A stretch of 64,000 nt of DNA from a virus (IMGVR_UViG_3300032282_006300:1-64000); one strand, 5' to 3'. Positions 1-8,651 are shown, counted from the first letter of the stretch. Notes: generated by a model not told the origin, from the letters alone. Numbers and translations are program-made.

Positions 1-190
1 CCGGTTAGACCAGTAGCACCGGTTTGACCGTTATTACCGGTTAGACCAGTAGCACCGGTTTGACCGTTATTACCGGTTAGACCAGTAGCACCGGTTTGAC
101 CGTTATTACCGGTTGCACCAGTAGCACCGGTTTGACCGTTATTACCGGTTGCACCAGTAGCACCGGTTTGACCGTTATTACCGGTTGCAC
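1..190. repeat. 36-bp tandem repeat encoding collagen triplets
   Basis: Five full 36-bp units start at 1, 37, 73, 109 and 145, with a degenerate sixth from 181. Units 1-3 are near-identical and units 4-5 differ at the Leu/Ala codon. The array continues past the window edge. Such near-perfect arrays can change length by slippage while keeping frame, so fibre length may vary between isolates. Confidence 0.9.
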
Positions 191-386
191 CAATTTGACC
201 CGTGACACCTGTGGCGCCGGTGGCACCAAAACCAGTGGCTCCAGTTGGGCCAGTAGGGCCGGTGGGGCGTTCCTCAAAAGCATCCGTGATATCAGCAATG
301 CCTTGCTCAATGTGGTTCATATTCTCAGAGGAAATAGGCAGGTTAGAATTTTCTAACTGCTCCCACTCTTTAGGCGTATATGGCAT
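1..386 (-). CDS. Collagen-like tail fibre protein, 3'-truncated by window edge
   Basis: ATG at 386 follows the stop of the upstream gene by 2 nt, with GGGAG upstream. The N-terminus ([19 protein letters not shown], then MNHIEQGI) is the short helical stretch that often precedes collagen-like phage fibres. From about residue 44 it becomes uninterrupted Gly-X-Y triplets: [12 protein letters not shown], then a 12-residue unit [10 protein letters not shown](L/A)T repeated to the window edge. Thr dominates the Y position. Collagen-like phage proteins form trimeric fibres that bind host surfaces. The reading frame is open at base 1, so the length is unknown. A collagen-type glycosyltransferase lies at 19333-20103, so Thr residues could be glycosylated (inference). 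Confidence 0.85.
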   Translation of the reverse strand, partial: MPYTPKEWEQLENSNLPISSENMNHIEQGIADITDAFEERPTGPTGPTGATGFGATGATGVTGQIGATGNNGQTGATGATGNNGQTGATGATGNNGQTGATGLTGNNGQTGATGLTGNNGQTGATGLT

Positions 387-388
387 CG

Positions 389-880
389 CTATTCTCCCGG
401 GTACAAATCTGGACTTGGAAAAATAGATGCGGCTGGGTAAATAGCCGTAATGACGTTATTCAAAATCACAGTGTAAATCCATTGACCATCAACCTCGTGA
501 AACCAAATGTAGTTATCGTCATTAGTTGAAGGATTCTCCCCATAAAATACCGGAATGCCCTCATACAATTCCAGATCAGAAAGACGAGATTGGTAGTTTG
601 CGTACATTGGGAAAGATGGACCTTGGGTGCCCTTGCCGTAAAGTACTGTAATTTCAGGGTTTTCATCAGGACCCAAGAAAAAGGGGATTTTAAAATCTTC
701 CCCGATTTGAACCAAAGAATTGCTAATGGGAAAACCGTCAGTAGTTGTAATGTCTGCCGGAATGGTGCAAGCAGAATCGGCAAAAACCGTAATGCTATGA
801 CGGTTTGGGGCTAAGACTGCGGCGCCCGGTTCGGTATAGATCAAGGCTGTTTGGTCTGCTGGAAAAAGCAAGCGAGCCAT
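389..880 (-). CDS. Hypothetical fibre-region virion protein, 163 aa
   Basis: Starts [15 protein letters not shown] and has no motif I recognise beyond a beta-rich, low-Lys composition typical of phage fibre or baseplate accessory proteins. ATG at 880 is preceded by AAGGAGGATG. It ends 2 nt before the collagen-like fibre gene, so the two are probably translated together. A CCTGTC/AAAGGGTAG element at 911-947 lies just upstream. Function unknown; virion role is inferred from position. Confidence 0.7.
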   Translation of the reverse strand: MARLLFPADQTALIYTEPGAAVLAPNRHSITVFADSACTIPADITTTDGFPISNSLVQIGEDFKIPFFLGPDENPEITVLYGKGTQGPSFPMYANYQSRLSDLELYEGIPVFYGENPSTNDDNYIWFHEVDGQWIYTVILNNVITAIYPAASIFPSPDLYPGE

Positions 881-910
881 TCATCCTCCTTGACCAATAA
901 GGGTATACTT

Positions 911-947
911 CTACCCTTTCAGGGGCCTAGGTAAGGGTTGCGACAGG
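911..947 (-). promoter_or_regulatory. CCTGTC-N22-AAAGGGTAG element (copy 1)
   Basis: On the minus strand CCTGTC is followed after 22 nt by AAAGGGTAG, then the SD of gene 389-880. One of nine matching elements in front of virion-type genes. ACCCTT and AAGGGT inside the element can also pair. Candidate late promoter or leader. Confidence 0.55.
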
Positions 948-948
948 A

Positions 949-1203
949 TTAAGGAGAACCCTCAAGGTCGTTACCTTCCGCATCTCGCCAAGTGGCTCCG
1001 TCAGACCAAATGGGGATAGAAAGATCTGTGTCATAGTATTGAAAACCCGGACCTACTTCTGCCGGATCAGGGCGATCAACTGTGTATCCATAAGCAAGTA
1101 CTGACGCGGCTTCAATACCGTCTTCCATATGATTTAGACGAGCGGCGACAATTGGAGTGTTTCCTGCACGCAAATCTACCCAAGTTTGTTTTTCGTAAGC
1201 CAC
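949..1203 (-). CDS. Small fibre-associated protein, 84 aa
   Basis: Contains WVDLRAGNTPIVAARLNHMEDGI, the 'NTPI-x-A-x-RLNHME-x-GI' signature common at the N-terminus of actinophage fibre and collagen-like proteins; the collagen gene at 1-386 has a related MNHIEQGI. The short acidic remainder has no repeat, so this may be a fibre-attachment piece. ATG at 1203 has AAGGAGAT upstream. Role inferred from motif and position. Confidence 0.7.
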   Translation of the reverse strand: MAYEKQTWVDLRAGNTPIVAARLNHMEDGIEAASVLAYGYTVDRPDPAEVGPGFQYYDTDLSIPIWSDGATWRDAEGNDLEGSP

Positions 1204-1212
1204 AATATCTCC

Positions 1213-2103
1213 TTAGTACCAACGGGCCCAATAGCGAGGACGAGCCGCGACAGAACCAACAATACGAGTAGGTCCATAACGACCGTAAACACCACCACTT
1301 GCCAAAACGCGAGGGCGACCCAAACCAATGTGTGCAATTTTGAACACAGACAATTGGTTCTGGAACATTTCTTCTTCGTTCTGCATAACTGACTGCCAGC
1401 GATCCATGTAGTCACGACGGTCAAGGCGAGTGATCTGTCCACCAACAAACATTGGTTGCTCAACATAAGAACGAATCAGGTGTTTCAAAGTTTCGATGTA
1501 AAGCGCAGTTTCGAGCAATGGACCCCATTGGTCTAAAGGAAAAAGTTTTCCACCCTGATCCAGCGAGTAAGTCATGTATGGCTGAGCCATTGTGTTCAAA
1601 CGACCTAACGCAATTTTAAGTAATTGCGAAAGTCGAGCGCGACCAAAATATGTTTGAAAATAGGTCATCAAATTGGGGCCAGACTCAGGTGAGTCATAGG
1701 TGTCAGCGAAACGAATCCAAACACTATCTACAACGGCCTTCATCCCGGGAACAAGCATGTCGTATTCTGGGGCTACCGCACCAACTTCAATATACGTTTC
1801 AGTGTATTGAGCAATTGAGTCAATAGCAAAAGACCATCCAACGGTGTAATAACCGGGCTGAGAAGTTTGAGAACTGTTTAGTGTGTGATTGTAAAGCCCC
1901 GTACTTTCACGAACTGCAGGTACTTCGTTTGCTACAATGTCGTCTGTAGATTCATTCCGAATGGTTACGTTTACAGAACTACCATCTGGATCAGCAAGCA
2001 CTCCTGCTTTATGGACGCCCAAAACCAAAATATCTTGAGAAAATTGGCTAACGTATTGACGGTCCCGACCCGAATACGGTGTGTCCTCTAAAGATACGGG
2101 CAT
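1213..2103 (-). CDS. Hypothetical virion structural protein, 296 aa
   Basis: N-terminal half is beta-rich (MPVSLEDTPYSGRDRQY, a segment around residues 25-105 resembling an immunoglobulin-like domain); the C-terminal half is helical and ends in an Arg/aromatic-rich tail (ARPRYWARWY). It sits among fibre genes, 8 nt downstream of 2112-2825. A base-plate or fibre connector is possible but no family is recognised with confidence. Confidence 0.65.
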   Translation of the reverse strand: MPVSLEDTPYSGRDRQYVSQFSQDILVLGVHKAGVLADPDGSSVNVTIRNESTDDIVANEVPAVRESTGLYNHTLNSSQTSQPGYYTVGWSFAIDSIAQYTETYIEVGAVAPEYDMLVPGMKAVVDSVWIRFADTYDSPESGPNLMTYFQTYFGRARLSQLLKIALGRLNTMAQPYMTYSLDQGGKLFPLDQWGPLLETALYIETLKHLIRSYVEQPMFVGGQITRLDRRDYMDRWQSVMQNEEEMFQNQLSVFKIAHIGLGRPRVLASGGVYGRYGPTRIVGSVAARPRYWARWY

Positions 2104-2111
2104 CTTTACCC

Positions 2112-2825
2112 CTACCTAATCGGAGTAACAGTGATTCGTTGAGCCGTTGTAGCGCCATCCCAATTTAGACCGCTCTTATAACCAGCACAATAAAAAGTGT
2201 GCCCCTTGGGGCTAGCCATTGTGGCTCCGGCACCAGCCAAGAATATTTCCGAACCGGAAAGCGAAACTGTTGCACCGGACGTACCGGTGTGTTCGATCTG
2301 GCTTATCTGTAACCTACCCTGAAGTGCAGAAAGAGTTCCTGTGTCAATTGTATTACCTGTTCTGTAAGCCCAACCAAAACAACCAACGTCGTCTTGTTGA
2401 CCCGCGGCGGCAGATTGCGTAACCGCTACTTGCCAACTGATAAGACAATATATTGGTCGGGTAAATGTTTTAAAAACATGTGTACCTGAATCAAGAATGG
2501 TTGGAGCGGCTGAAGTGGATGTATTTGAAATAGTTATATTTGCATCGGAATAGTCAGTTTGTGGGGTTGGCATAGCCCCATCGGCGATCAAAGAATAGTT
2601 ACTAGAGCCGATGTACTCATACAGGCGCTTGGTGTCGGTCTCAAAAATGAGACGGCCAATTTGATCGGTATCCCAATCTGGGTAGGCTGGACGAGTTGAA
2701 CTGGTGCAAACATGCACACCAGGAGCAGCATCCAATTTGCTCCAGTTTTGGTTAAACGGAGTTTCAGAAAACGGGTCGCCGCCATCGAAGGTATTCAAAT
2801 CTAGGCGCGTAGTGTTTCCAGCCAT
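2112..2825 (-). CDS. Putative tail fibre/receptor-binding protein, 237 aa
   Basis: The N-terminus (MAGNTTRLDLNTFDGGDPF, then NQNWSKLDAAPGVHVCTSSTRP) and the segment 'GRLIFETDTKRLYEYIGSSNY' are features repeatedly seen in actinophage minor tail/fibre proteins; the rest is beta-rich, Ser/Thr/Gly-rich. It is preceded by copy 2 of the CCTGTC/AAAGGGTAG element and a good SD (GGAAAGG). Likely a virion adsorption protein; target unknown. Confidence 0.7.
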   Translation of the reverse strand: MAGNTTRLDLNTFDGGDPFSETPFNQNWSKLDAAPGVHVCTSSTRPAYPDWDTDQIGRLIFETDTKRLYEYIGSSNYSLIADGAMPTPQTDYSDANITISNTSTSAAPTILDSGTHVFKTFTRPIYCLISWQVAVTQSAAAGQQDDVGCFGWAYRTGNTIDTGTLSALQGRLQISQIEHTGTSGATVSLSGSEIFLAGAGATMASPKGHTFYCAGYKSGLNWDGATTAQRITVTPIR

Positions 2826-2845
2826 GCCAATCCTTTCCTAATCCT

Positions 2846-2881
2846 CTACCCTTTCAAGGGGTTCAAGGGGTTACCGACAGG
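2846..2881 (-). promoter_or_regulatory. CCTGTC-N21-AAAGGGTAG element (copy 2)
   Basis: Between the WhiB gene and the fibre gene 2112-2825. CCTGTC lies at the end of the WhiB reading frame and AAAGGGTAG 21 nt further, about 20 nt before the next start codon. Confidence 0.55.
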
Positions 2882-3135
2882 GAGATTCCTGCGTGCCGTC
2901 TATCATCTTCGCTCATGCCGCCCCAGACGCCATACGGCTCTTTATGTTTGACCACAAAATCTAGGCAATTGCTAATTACTGAACAAGATTTACAAACTTT
3001 TTTGGCTTTTCGGTCTCGCAATTCTTTTTCAACGCCCCGTTCGCCCTCTGGGTGGAAAAATAGGTCCGCAAATTTATCATCTTTACATGCGGCTTTTTCC
3101 ATCCAGAGTTCAGAATTCACAATTTGATCTCCCAT
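2863..3135 (-). CDS. whiB: WhiB-family iron-sulfur transcription regulator
   Basis: 90 aa with the complete WhiB signature: four Cys ligands for a 4Fe-4S cluster at C17, C48, C51 and C57 (C-x30-C-x2-C-x5-C) and the GVWGG turn at 69-73. WhiB proteins are restricted to Actinobacteria and their phages and act with the principal sigma factor; phage WhiB of TM4 is known to block host WhiB2. Here it lies between fibre genes rather than in an early block, so late expression is suggested. Whether it acts on host or phage promoters cannot be seen. The basic C-terminal tail after GVWGG is short. Confidence 0.92.
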   Translation of the reverse strand: MGDQIVNSELWMEKAACKDDKFADLFFHPEGERGVEKELRDRKAKKVCKSCSVISNCLDFVVKHKEPYGVWGGMSEDDRRHAGISLSVTP

Positions 3136-3191
3136 ATTTATTCTCCAATAATTACAGGTTTATCTTAACGTGTTCTAAATCACAAACTGAA

Positions 3192-5129
3192 CTAGGGTGC
3201 AGTTGGGGTTACTGGGTCCGAAGGCTCAGATAGGGCGCCTTCACCAAGAGCATTTACCGCAGAAATCCTGAAAGTGTACGTTGTGTCATTGGTCAAACCT
3301 GTAACAAGGTACCCTGCGGAAATATCTTCCCCTAAACCGGTAATAATGGTATCAACAAGTACGTCATCTATGTACACATACAAGATGTGATCAAGAATTG
3401 TTGATCCGCCATCAAACCCAGCAGACCAACCAAGTTCAACTTGTTCATCTCCAACACCCGACAATGCAGGGTTCAAACCTTCAGAAGCCGAAGGCACAGA
3501 GTCCTCAAAAGTCACAATAAACGGGGCAGGAGTTGGGCTAAAAATGTCATAATCATGGAAGTGCCAAACGAAAAATGTGTATTCTTTACCCTCGGTCAGA
3601 CCATCAAAAGAATGGAATGTGTCTGAGCCGTAAGAGCCTTCTTCAAAAAGTGCACCATTTTCCAAAACCGTAATGTAATAATATTCAGGTGGAGAAGCAG
3701 TATATTCTGACTCATCCCAAACAAGAGTGTATTCATCAGTGTTGGTACGCGAACCTCGAATGTTTCGTACAACGCTGGGTGAACCCGTGTATTGCTTCAA
3801 CGTGCCATCAACATTCCAGATACCATCAATTTTATCGCGGAGTTCAATGCCCTGCATACCGAATCCGGTTTCATCAGAGTTGAATGGCGTTACTTCGCCA
3901 GACCAGTCGCTGGGCTCACTGAAACCATTGACATTACGGGCAACAATTCGGGCCCGAACGGGAAGACTTGATTGGCATTGGATCAAAGTACCATAGTAAT
4001 GGTTATCAAATGAACCATAGCGTCCAGCACGGTGGGTTGTGCCATCGCTCAAGTAGATTTCGTAATCCAATGTTGGTGCGCCAGAAATGTCTTCCTGGGG
4101 ATACCAATATGCAAAAACACCACGGCTGGTTGGGTAAATGTAAATATTATCGACTTCGTTTGGCACTTGAATATTTGTCAGTGTTGTAGCGCCAATGGAG
4201 TAACTATCTGCAGTCACAGATGAGTTGACCGTTTTACGCAAATCTACACCAGTGGTAAATCCACCCAGAGTGTAAGTTGAGTCAAACAGTTCAACGCCTG
4301 GACCAAATTGATCCGGCTCACGGTAATTTGGGTTTACCGAAGGAACACCCAAGGCTTGGTTTTGTTCAGAAGTGTTTTTGGTTCCCGATTCATCAATGGT
4401 CGGCAAAATTTCACCTGTGCCACCAGGAGCGCCTGCGGTGTCGCTGGTCAAAGGCTCACGGTTAAGCGAGTCAGGAACATCGCCAATGTAGGTAAAACCT
4501 TCAGCGCTTACGCCAAAGATCTCAAAGTTTTCGTTGTCAACAACATTGCTACCCGGTGCACGGTAATCAATGTCAACGCCTGGATCTTCGGTGTTGAAAA
4601 GCGGAGGAACACTGCTATCAAAAGTGGTACCGCTGGTTACAGCAACATTGACTTGAACATCGCCATCTTGACCCTGAACATAAGTTGAATCAAAAAGGGT
4701 GCCATCAATGGTGTGAGGAGCAGGAGCCGCACCCGAACCCGTGGTGTATGGGTAGCGAAGGACGTATTCGCCCGCGTCCGCATCATCGTAGCCACCGACG
4801 CGAATGTAGTAAACAGTTCCGGGAATTGGATCGTAAATAATTTTAGATGAATTGTTCGGACCGCCGTCGTCATCGCTGTCAATTTCAGTCAAATCATCAA
4901 TGGCCGTGCCAGTGTAAATCCACAAGTAGGTGTCAAAACTTGAGCCAAAAGTGTCAATGATTGCGTCGCCAACAAAATTGTCCGGAGTAATCCAGATGTG
5001 CCAAGCCGTAGCCCAACCGCCATAATTTTCAGCATCCGGTTCATCAACTTCAGTAGTGTAGCCAATGTTGTTACCAACAAAAGTCGTACCGGCCAGAACT
5101 GTTGCATTGGCAAAATTATCGTTTGACAT
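3192..5129 (-). CDS. Fn3/PPC-domain virion surface protein, 645 aa
   Basis: Residues about 1-130 match a bacterial pre-peptidase C-terminal (PPC)-like beta sandwich (SNDNFANATVLAG, then YLWIYTG and YYIRVGGYDDADAGEYVL). The middle contains VVDNENFEIFGVS and SLNREPLTSDT, shared with the neighbouring gene 5157-6737. The C-terminus holds Fn3 repeats (for example LTNDTTYTFRISAVNALGEG, ending SEPSDPVTP). Such domains decorate phage heads or tails and bind carbohydrates. It appears to be a paralogue of the upstream gene. Virion location inferred. Confidence 0.8.
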   Translation of the reverse strand: MSNDNFANATVLAGTTFVGNNIGYTTEVDEPDAENYGGWATAWHIWITPDNFVGDAIIDTFGSSFDTYLWIYTGTAIDDLTEIDSDDDGGPNNSSKIIYDPIPGTVYYIRVGGYDDADAGEYVLRYPYTTGSGAAPAPHTIDGTLFDSTYVQGQDGDVQVNVAVTSGTTFDSSVPPLFNTEDPGVDIDYRAPGSNVVDNENFEIFGVSAEGFTYIGDVPDSLNREPLTSDTAGAPGGTGEILPTIDESGTKNTSEQNQALGVPSVNPNYREPDQFGPGVELFDSTYTLGGFTTGVDLRKTVNSSVTADSYSIGATTLTNIQVPNEVDNIYIYPTSRGVFAYWYPQEDISGAPTLDYEIYLSDGTTHRAGRYGSFDNHYYGTLIQCQSSLPVRARIVARNVNGFSEPSDWSGEVTPFNSDETGFGMQGIELRDKIDGIWNVDGTLKQYTGSPSVVRNIRGSRTNTDEYTLVWDESEYTASPPEYYYITVLENGALFEEGSYGSDTFHSFDGLTEGKEYTFFVWHFHDYDIFSPTPAPFIVTFEDSVPSASEGLNPALSGVGDEQVELGWSAGFDGGSTILDHILYVYIDDVLVDTIITGLGEDISAGYLVTGLTNDTTYTFRISAVNALGEGALSEPSDPVTPTAP

Positions 5130-5156
5130 TTCGCTACTTCCTACTTGTAGTGGTTA

Positions 5157-6737
5157 TCAGTCTTGAGCAATGATCGCGGCAGATGGCTCAGATTGAGCGC
5201 TGGTGCCTTCAGCATTTACTGCGGCAACCTTGAAAGTGTAAGAAGCAGCCGCAGTCAGGCCCGTCAAAGTTAGCAATTGATCATCATTACCGGTTGACTG
5301 AGTTGCCTCAGCCGTTACACCATTAAGGTAAGGAGTTACAATGTAGTCGGTAATTGCGGATCCACCTGTTTGATCCAAGTCCCAAGTAAGGTCAACCTCA
5401 CCGACACCGCTACCCGTAGATCCAGCGACATCAATTGGCGCCTTGGGAGCAGCATCTTCAAGCAAGTAGAAAACAATCTCGTTAGAAACCGGCGAATCTA
5501 GACCATCCTCGTTGATGGCAAAAACAAGTGCGCTGTAAGTGCAGTTAATGTCAAAACCATAGTTCATGTGCTTGTAGGTACTTGAAGTGCTCCAAGTGTC
5601 CCACCAACCTTCAGTCTCATTAACTAAAAATACAACGTAGAAATCTAGAGGCGAACCGCCCGAATATGTGGGCGCAGTCCATGCTAGGTCAATTTCGCCA
5701 TTACCAAGATAGGTAGTAGCGAGGCTCGTCGGAGCCGATGGAGCACCAGTTCCAGAAAGCAGGTTTCCGTAAGGGTCAACGATACCGGCCCGCTCATTCT
5801 CATCAGTGTATCCACCGGGCTTGTTTGAATCGTTCTCGTCTGGGTTCCAACCCTGAGCGGTGCTGGACCAAGAAGAAGGCTCACTTGTACCGTTGTCGTT
5901 AATTGCATAAACGCGAACCCGAACGTCCACATTGGGGAGTGCATCTAGGAATTTGCCAAAGAAAAATTCGTTGCGGCTGGCGCGGTAAGTACCACTAACA
6001 ACACTTGGGTAGTTGCCATCAAAAACTTCAGAAAGTTCAATGATGTATCCACGGATTGGGGCATTTTCCGGATCGGGTGATGGGGTCCAGAAAGCGCGAA
6101 CTCCACGAGATGCGTAGTTAAGCCAAGCACAATCAGGTGCATCCGGAACATTATCGTTTAGAACGGGAACTGCACCGTAGCCAGTTCCGATCTGCGAAGT
6201 CTCAACAGTTTCACTGTAATTGTAAGTGGTAGGAATTGGAGCAATGCCCGAACTTGCAATCGAGTCAGAGCGAGTGGTGTCTTTGATTGTTACCGGAGCG
6301 CCAATAAAAGGTTCACGGTAAACATTGTATGTCGGCTCAACACCCAAGGGCTGATCCACATTAGTCGTGGGGATCGTTTCTGAGATGTCGGTGTTAACGG
6401 GTGTCGTTGGGAAGAAATCGTTATTCACACCAGCGCTTGTAGTATCACTGGTTACATCTGCGGTGCCCTGCTCGTCGCCATTGTAATCGGTGTAACGACC
6501 AAAAACGGGCTGTTGATCAAGAGTGGGGTGAGGATCAGTACCAGCGCCACCACCGAAGATCGTGGTATCTGCGTTGCTTACTTCTGCAGATACATCACCT
6601 TCACCGGCAGTTCCATCAATGCCGCTGGCGTTTTCGGTGTCGGTAGTTACAGGCTCCCGATTAAGCGGATAACCTTCTCCGTCAACACTTACACCAAAAA
6701 TTGGGAAATTTTCATTCTCAATAACATTGCTTGGCAT
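5157..6737 (-). CDS. Fn3-domain virion surface protein, 526 aa
   Basis: Starts MPSNVIENENFPIFGVSVDG, LNREPVTTDTENASG, closely matching internal segments of 3192-5129, and ends with Fn3 repeats (LTGLTAAASYTFKVAAVNAE, SAQSEPSAA). Lacks the PPC domain of its neighbour. Pro/Thr-rich linkers with repeated 'YREP' segments separate the domains. The pair looks like a tandem duplication with divergence; both probably decorate the virion. Confidence 0.8.
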   Translation of the reverse strand: MPSNVIENENFPIFGVSVDGEGYPLNREPVTTDTENASGIDGTAGEGDVSAEVSNADTTIFGGGAGTDPHPTLDQQPVFGRYTDYNGDEQGTADVTSDTTSAGVNNDFFPTTPVNTDISETIPTTNVDQPLGVEPTYNVYREPFIGAPVTIKDTTRSDSIASSGIAPIPTTYNYSETVETSQIGTGYGAVPVLNDNVPDAPDCAWLNYASRGVRAFWTPSPDPENAPIRGYIIELSEVFDGNYPSVVSGTYRASRNEFFFGKFLDALPNVDVRVRVYAINDNGTSEPSSWSSTAQGWNPDENDSNKPGGYTDENERAGIVDPYGNLLSGTGAPSAPTSLATTYLGNGEIDLAWTAPTYSGGSPLDFYVVFLVNETEGWWDTWSTSSTYKHMNYGFDINCTYSALVFAINEDGLDSPVSNEIVFYLLEDAAPKAPIDVAGSTGSGVGEVDLTWDLDQTGGSAITDYIVTPYLNGVTAEATQSTGNDDQLLTLTGLTAAASYTFKVAAVNAEGTSAQSEPSAAIIAQD

Positions 6738-6767
6738 GGGCCTCTACCTTTTCCTTTGGGTTGCTGG

Positions 6768-7385
6768 TTATTCGGTGACGGCTGAATCTTCAGTTACCAC
6801 GGGGGCAACCTTTTCAACAACCTTCTTCTTACGAGTTGAACGCTTCTTCGCAATGGGGGGCATTGCAGACATGTCACCTTCGCCTGCAGTTGTTGCCTCC
6901 TCCGTCGGAGCCTCGACGGCATCCACCGTAGCATCGGTAGGCACATCAGTTACCTCTTCAACTACGGTTTCTGCCACCGGGGTTTCGGCAACAACTACAG
7001 GTTCGGGAATATCAACCGAGACATCAGCAACGACTGCTTCAGCAACCGGTGCTCCACCGAAAGAACGCTTGGTAAGTGTATTTCGACTTTTATCAGCCTT
7101 CAGGTCGGCAAGGGAAATCCCGTACTGAGCCTCAAGGATGTGCAGGATGTCTCCACCTGCGAGATTGGCAGAATGACCGATAACGGCATCCTTCAACTGT
7201 TGTGCTTTATTCTCAGCGACTTGCTCTTGCAATTTAGCCTCCTCAGCCAGGATTTCTTCACGAGTTTTTGGTTTAGTTTCAAAAATTTCGTGAACAAACG
7301 CGATGTTATCTGTGGTACCCGACTGAACACCAGTGGTATCAATGGTGCCAGAAATATCTGTGAGGTTTCGCTGAGTTTTAGCCAT
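6768..7385 (-). CDS. Hypothetical virion-region protein with Ala/Val/Glu/Thr-rich tail, 205 aa
   Basis: N-terminal half is helical (TREEILAEEAKLQEQVAENK predicts a coiled coil). The C-terminal half is low complexity, rich in Val, Ala, Glu and Thr, ending in a basic patch (KKRSTRKKKVVEK). The start codon overlaps the previous stop (TAATG), so translation is coupled to 7385-7747. Function unknown; possible scaffold or adaptor. Confidence 0.7.
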   Translation of the reverse strand: MAKTQRNLTDISGTIDTTGVQSGTTDNIAFVHEIFETKPKTREEILAEEAKLQEQVAENKAQQLKDAVIGHSANLAGGDILHILEAQYGISLADLKADKSRNTLTKRSFGGAPVAEAVVADVSVDIPEPVVVAETPVAETVVEEVTDVPTDATVDAVEAPTEEATTAGEGDMSAMPPIAKKRSTRKKKVVEKVAPVVTEDSAVTE

Positions 7386-7747
7386 TACAGTACGCCCTCA
7401 CCCTTTTCGTCGGGGAAAGTAGCGGTAAAAATTGGTTCTTCAGTTTTCTCATCAATTACGGAAGTTTCTGCAGAGTTATTTGAGTCACTGCGAGCCTTCC
7501 AGGAGTCAACTTGTTTCTTCAGTGCCTCAACAATGGCAGGATCATTGGCGTCGTCTTCAACGACGAGAATTCCGCGCTGAACTGCACGCAGGAATTGCGG
7601 GGTGTTTACAATCTCATCGGGGGCTGGTTGAACATCGTTTCCCTGGGGGTCATTTGCGGCTTGCCACTCAACATAGTGAGTGCCCTTGGGGTCTGACGAT
7701 AGGACAAAAAGGCCCGGAAGTGTGTTCCTGACCATCGTTACAGGCAT
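7385..7747 (-). CDS. Hypothetical virion-region protein, 120 aa
   Basis: I chose ATG 7747 (MPVTMVRNTLPGLFVLSSDP) because AAAGGAG lies 6 nt upstream; the longer frame to 7798 runs through the promoter element at 7781-7816. The protein has PDEIVNTPQFLRAVQRGILVVEDD, a segment seen in small phage capsid-proximal proteins. Overlaps the next gene by one base. Confidence 0.72.
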   Translation of the reverse strand: MPVTMVRNTLPGLFVLSSDPKGTHYVEWQAANDPQGNDVQPAPDEIVNTPQFLRAVQRGILVVEDDANDPAIVEALKKQVDSWKARSDSNNSAETSVIDEKTEEPIFTATFPDEKGEGVL

Positions 7748-7780
7748 GATGTGCTCCTTTGCACTAGATGTAGATGCCTT

Positions 7781-7816
7781 ACACCCTTTCGTGGTCACTA
7801 GAGGGGGTCAGACAGG
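7781..7816 (-). promoter_or_regulatory. CCTGTC-N21-AAAGGGT element (copy 3)
   Basis: Upstream of 7385-7747. The downstream half reads AAAGGGTGT instead of AAAGGGTAG. Spacing is the same as in the other copies. Confidence 0.5.
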
Positions 7817-7881
7817 AAGTGAAAGGTTCACAAGAAGGCTGTAATTAAACGGTTTAAAGAACCGGGCTTACAAGCCTTCGG

Positions 7882-8160
7882 TTAGATGTTATCTTCAATA
7901 TAACTTACGCGAGAGTCTAGGTCTTGAATATAAGGCGCAGCCTCAAAAACCGAAACAACCAAGGGGTAAGCACTGCGATCTGGATCGGACTCTGCTGAAG
8001 CAGAAGTATCCAATACTCGGTCATTAAAATCGGTATCTGTAAGCGTGGCAAATTCGGCATCGGTCAAAACCACCGTGTCGCCTCCATTGTAAGTGCCACC
8101 GGCACCCACAGGAAGCCACACGTTGGTGAATCCGGGCAGAACAGTAACTGGTTGACCCAT
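7882..8160 (-). CDS. Small virion-region protein, 92 aa
   Basis: MGQPVTVLPGFTNVWLPVGAGGTYNGGDTVVL is beta-rich; TDAEFATLTD resembles short 'head or tail fibre-like' phage proteins that state a coordinate-like beta hairpin. The C-terminus is helical. ATG with AAAGGAG upstream. No firm family. Copy 4 of the late-type element lies upstream. Confidence 0.7.
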   Translation of the reverse strand: MGQPVTVLPGFTNVWLPVGAGGTYNGGDTVVLTDAEFATLTDTDFNDRVLDTSASAESDPDRSAYPLVVSVFEAAPYIQDLDSRVSYIEDNI

Positions 8161-8178
8161 GAGGTACTCCTTTAGTTT

Positions 8179-8214
8179 CTACCCCTTAGACGGGCGCACA
8201 AGGCCGCTAACAGG
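8179..8214 (-). promoter_or_regulatory. CCTGTT-N21-AAGGGGTAG element (copy 4)
   Basis: Slightly divergent copy (CCTGTT; AAGGGGTAG) immediately before gene 7882-8160. Confidence 0.45.
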
Positions 8215-8219
8215 GTATG

Positions 8220-8591
8220 TCACTTACCGATTTTAGTTTGGATGTCCTCCGTCATATTGTGGATCTGCTGGGCCAGATCGTAAATTTGTTCGTTGATATG
8301 GGTATTTTCTTCCAATTCTACCTCTTGGCGATGAAATTCATGTTCCGTTTTTTTCTGTTGTATGTTAGATAAACGGTTTTGGCCGATCATCACAAAGGTG
8401 GAAAGAAAGATAGCCTCTAGGGAGACTACAAGGGTTAAAGTGGGCCAAGGATCTTTTTCTACAAAGATCATCCAAATACCAAAAATGGCTACAGAAATGT
8501 AAACAAATTTCATGGATCCAGCAAATGCAGTAATTTTATCTGCAATAATCAACTGGGAATCAATAAACTTTTTGATATATTTTTTAGACAT
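8220..8591 (-). CDS. DUF1003-like membrane protein, 123 aa
   Basis: Two hydrophobic segments (residues about 26-44 and 50-70) separated by EKDPWPTL, followed by a helical, charged tail (NRLSNIQQKKTEHEFHRQEVE): the layout of DUF1003 inner-membrane proteins. ATG 8591 is preferred over TTG 8600; the SD (AGGGGG) lies in the 3' arm of the hairpin at 8602-8634. It follows the Dps gene. Role unknown; DUF1003 proteins have been linked to ion transport only weakly. Confidence 0.7.
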   Translation of the reverse strand: MSKKYIKKFIDSQLIIADKITAFAGSMKFVYISVAIFGIWMIFVEKDPWPTLTLVVSLEAIFLSTFVMIGQNRLSNIQQKKTEHEFHRQEVELEENTHINEQIYDLAQQIHNMTEDIQTKIGK

Positions 8592-8601
8592 ATATATCAA
8601 A

Positions 8602-8634
8602 CCCCCTATCTAATAATTACATGGAGATAGGGGG
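8602..8634 (-). promoter_or_regulatory. Perfect 10-bp hairpin covering the SD of the DUF1003 gene
   Basis: CCCCCTATCT (8602-8611) pairs exactly with AGATAGGGGG (8625-8634) across a 13-nt loop. On the minus-strand transcript the 3' arm is the AGGGGG Shine-Dalgarno of gene 8220-8591. Could be a terminator for dps or an SD-masking switch. Confidence 0.6.
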
Positions 8635-8651
8635 ACTTAGGTAGTTTCGTT

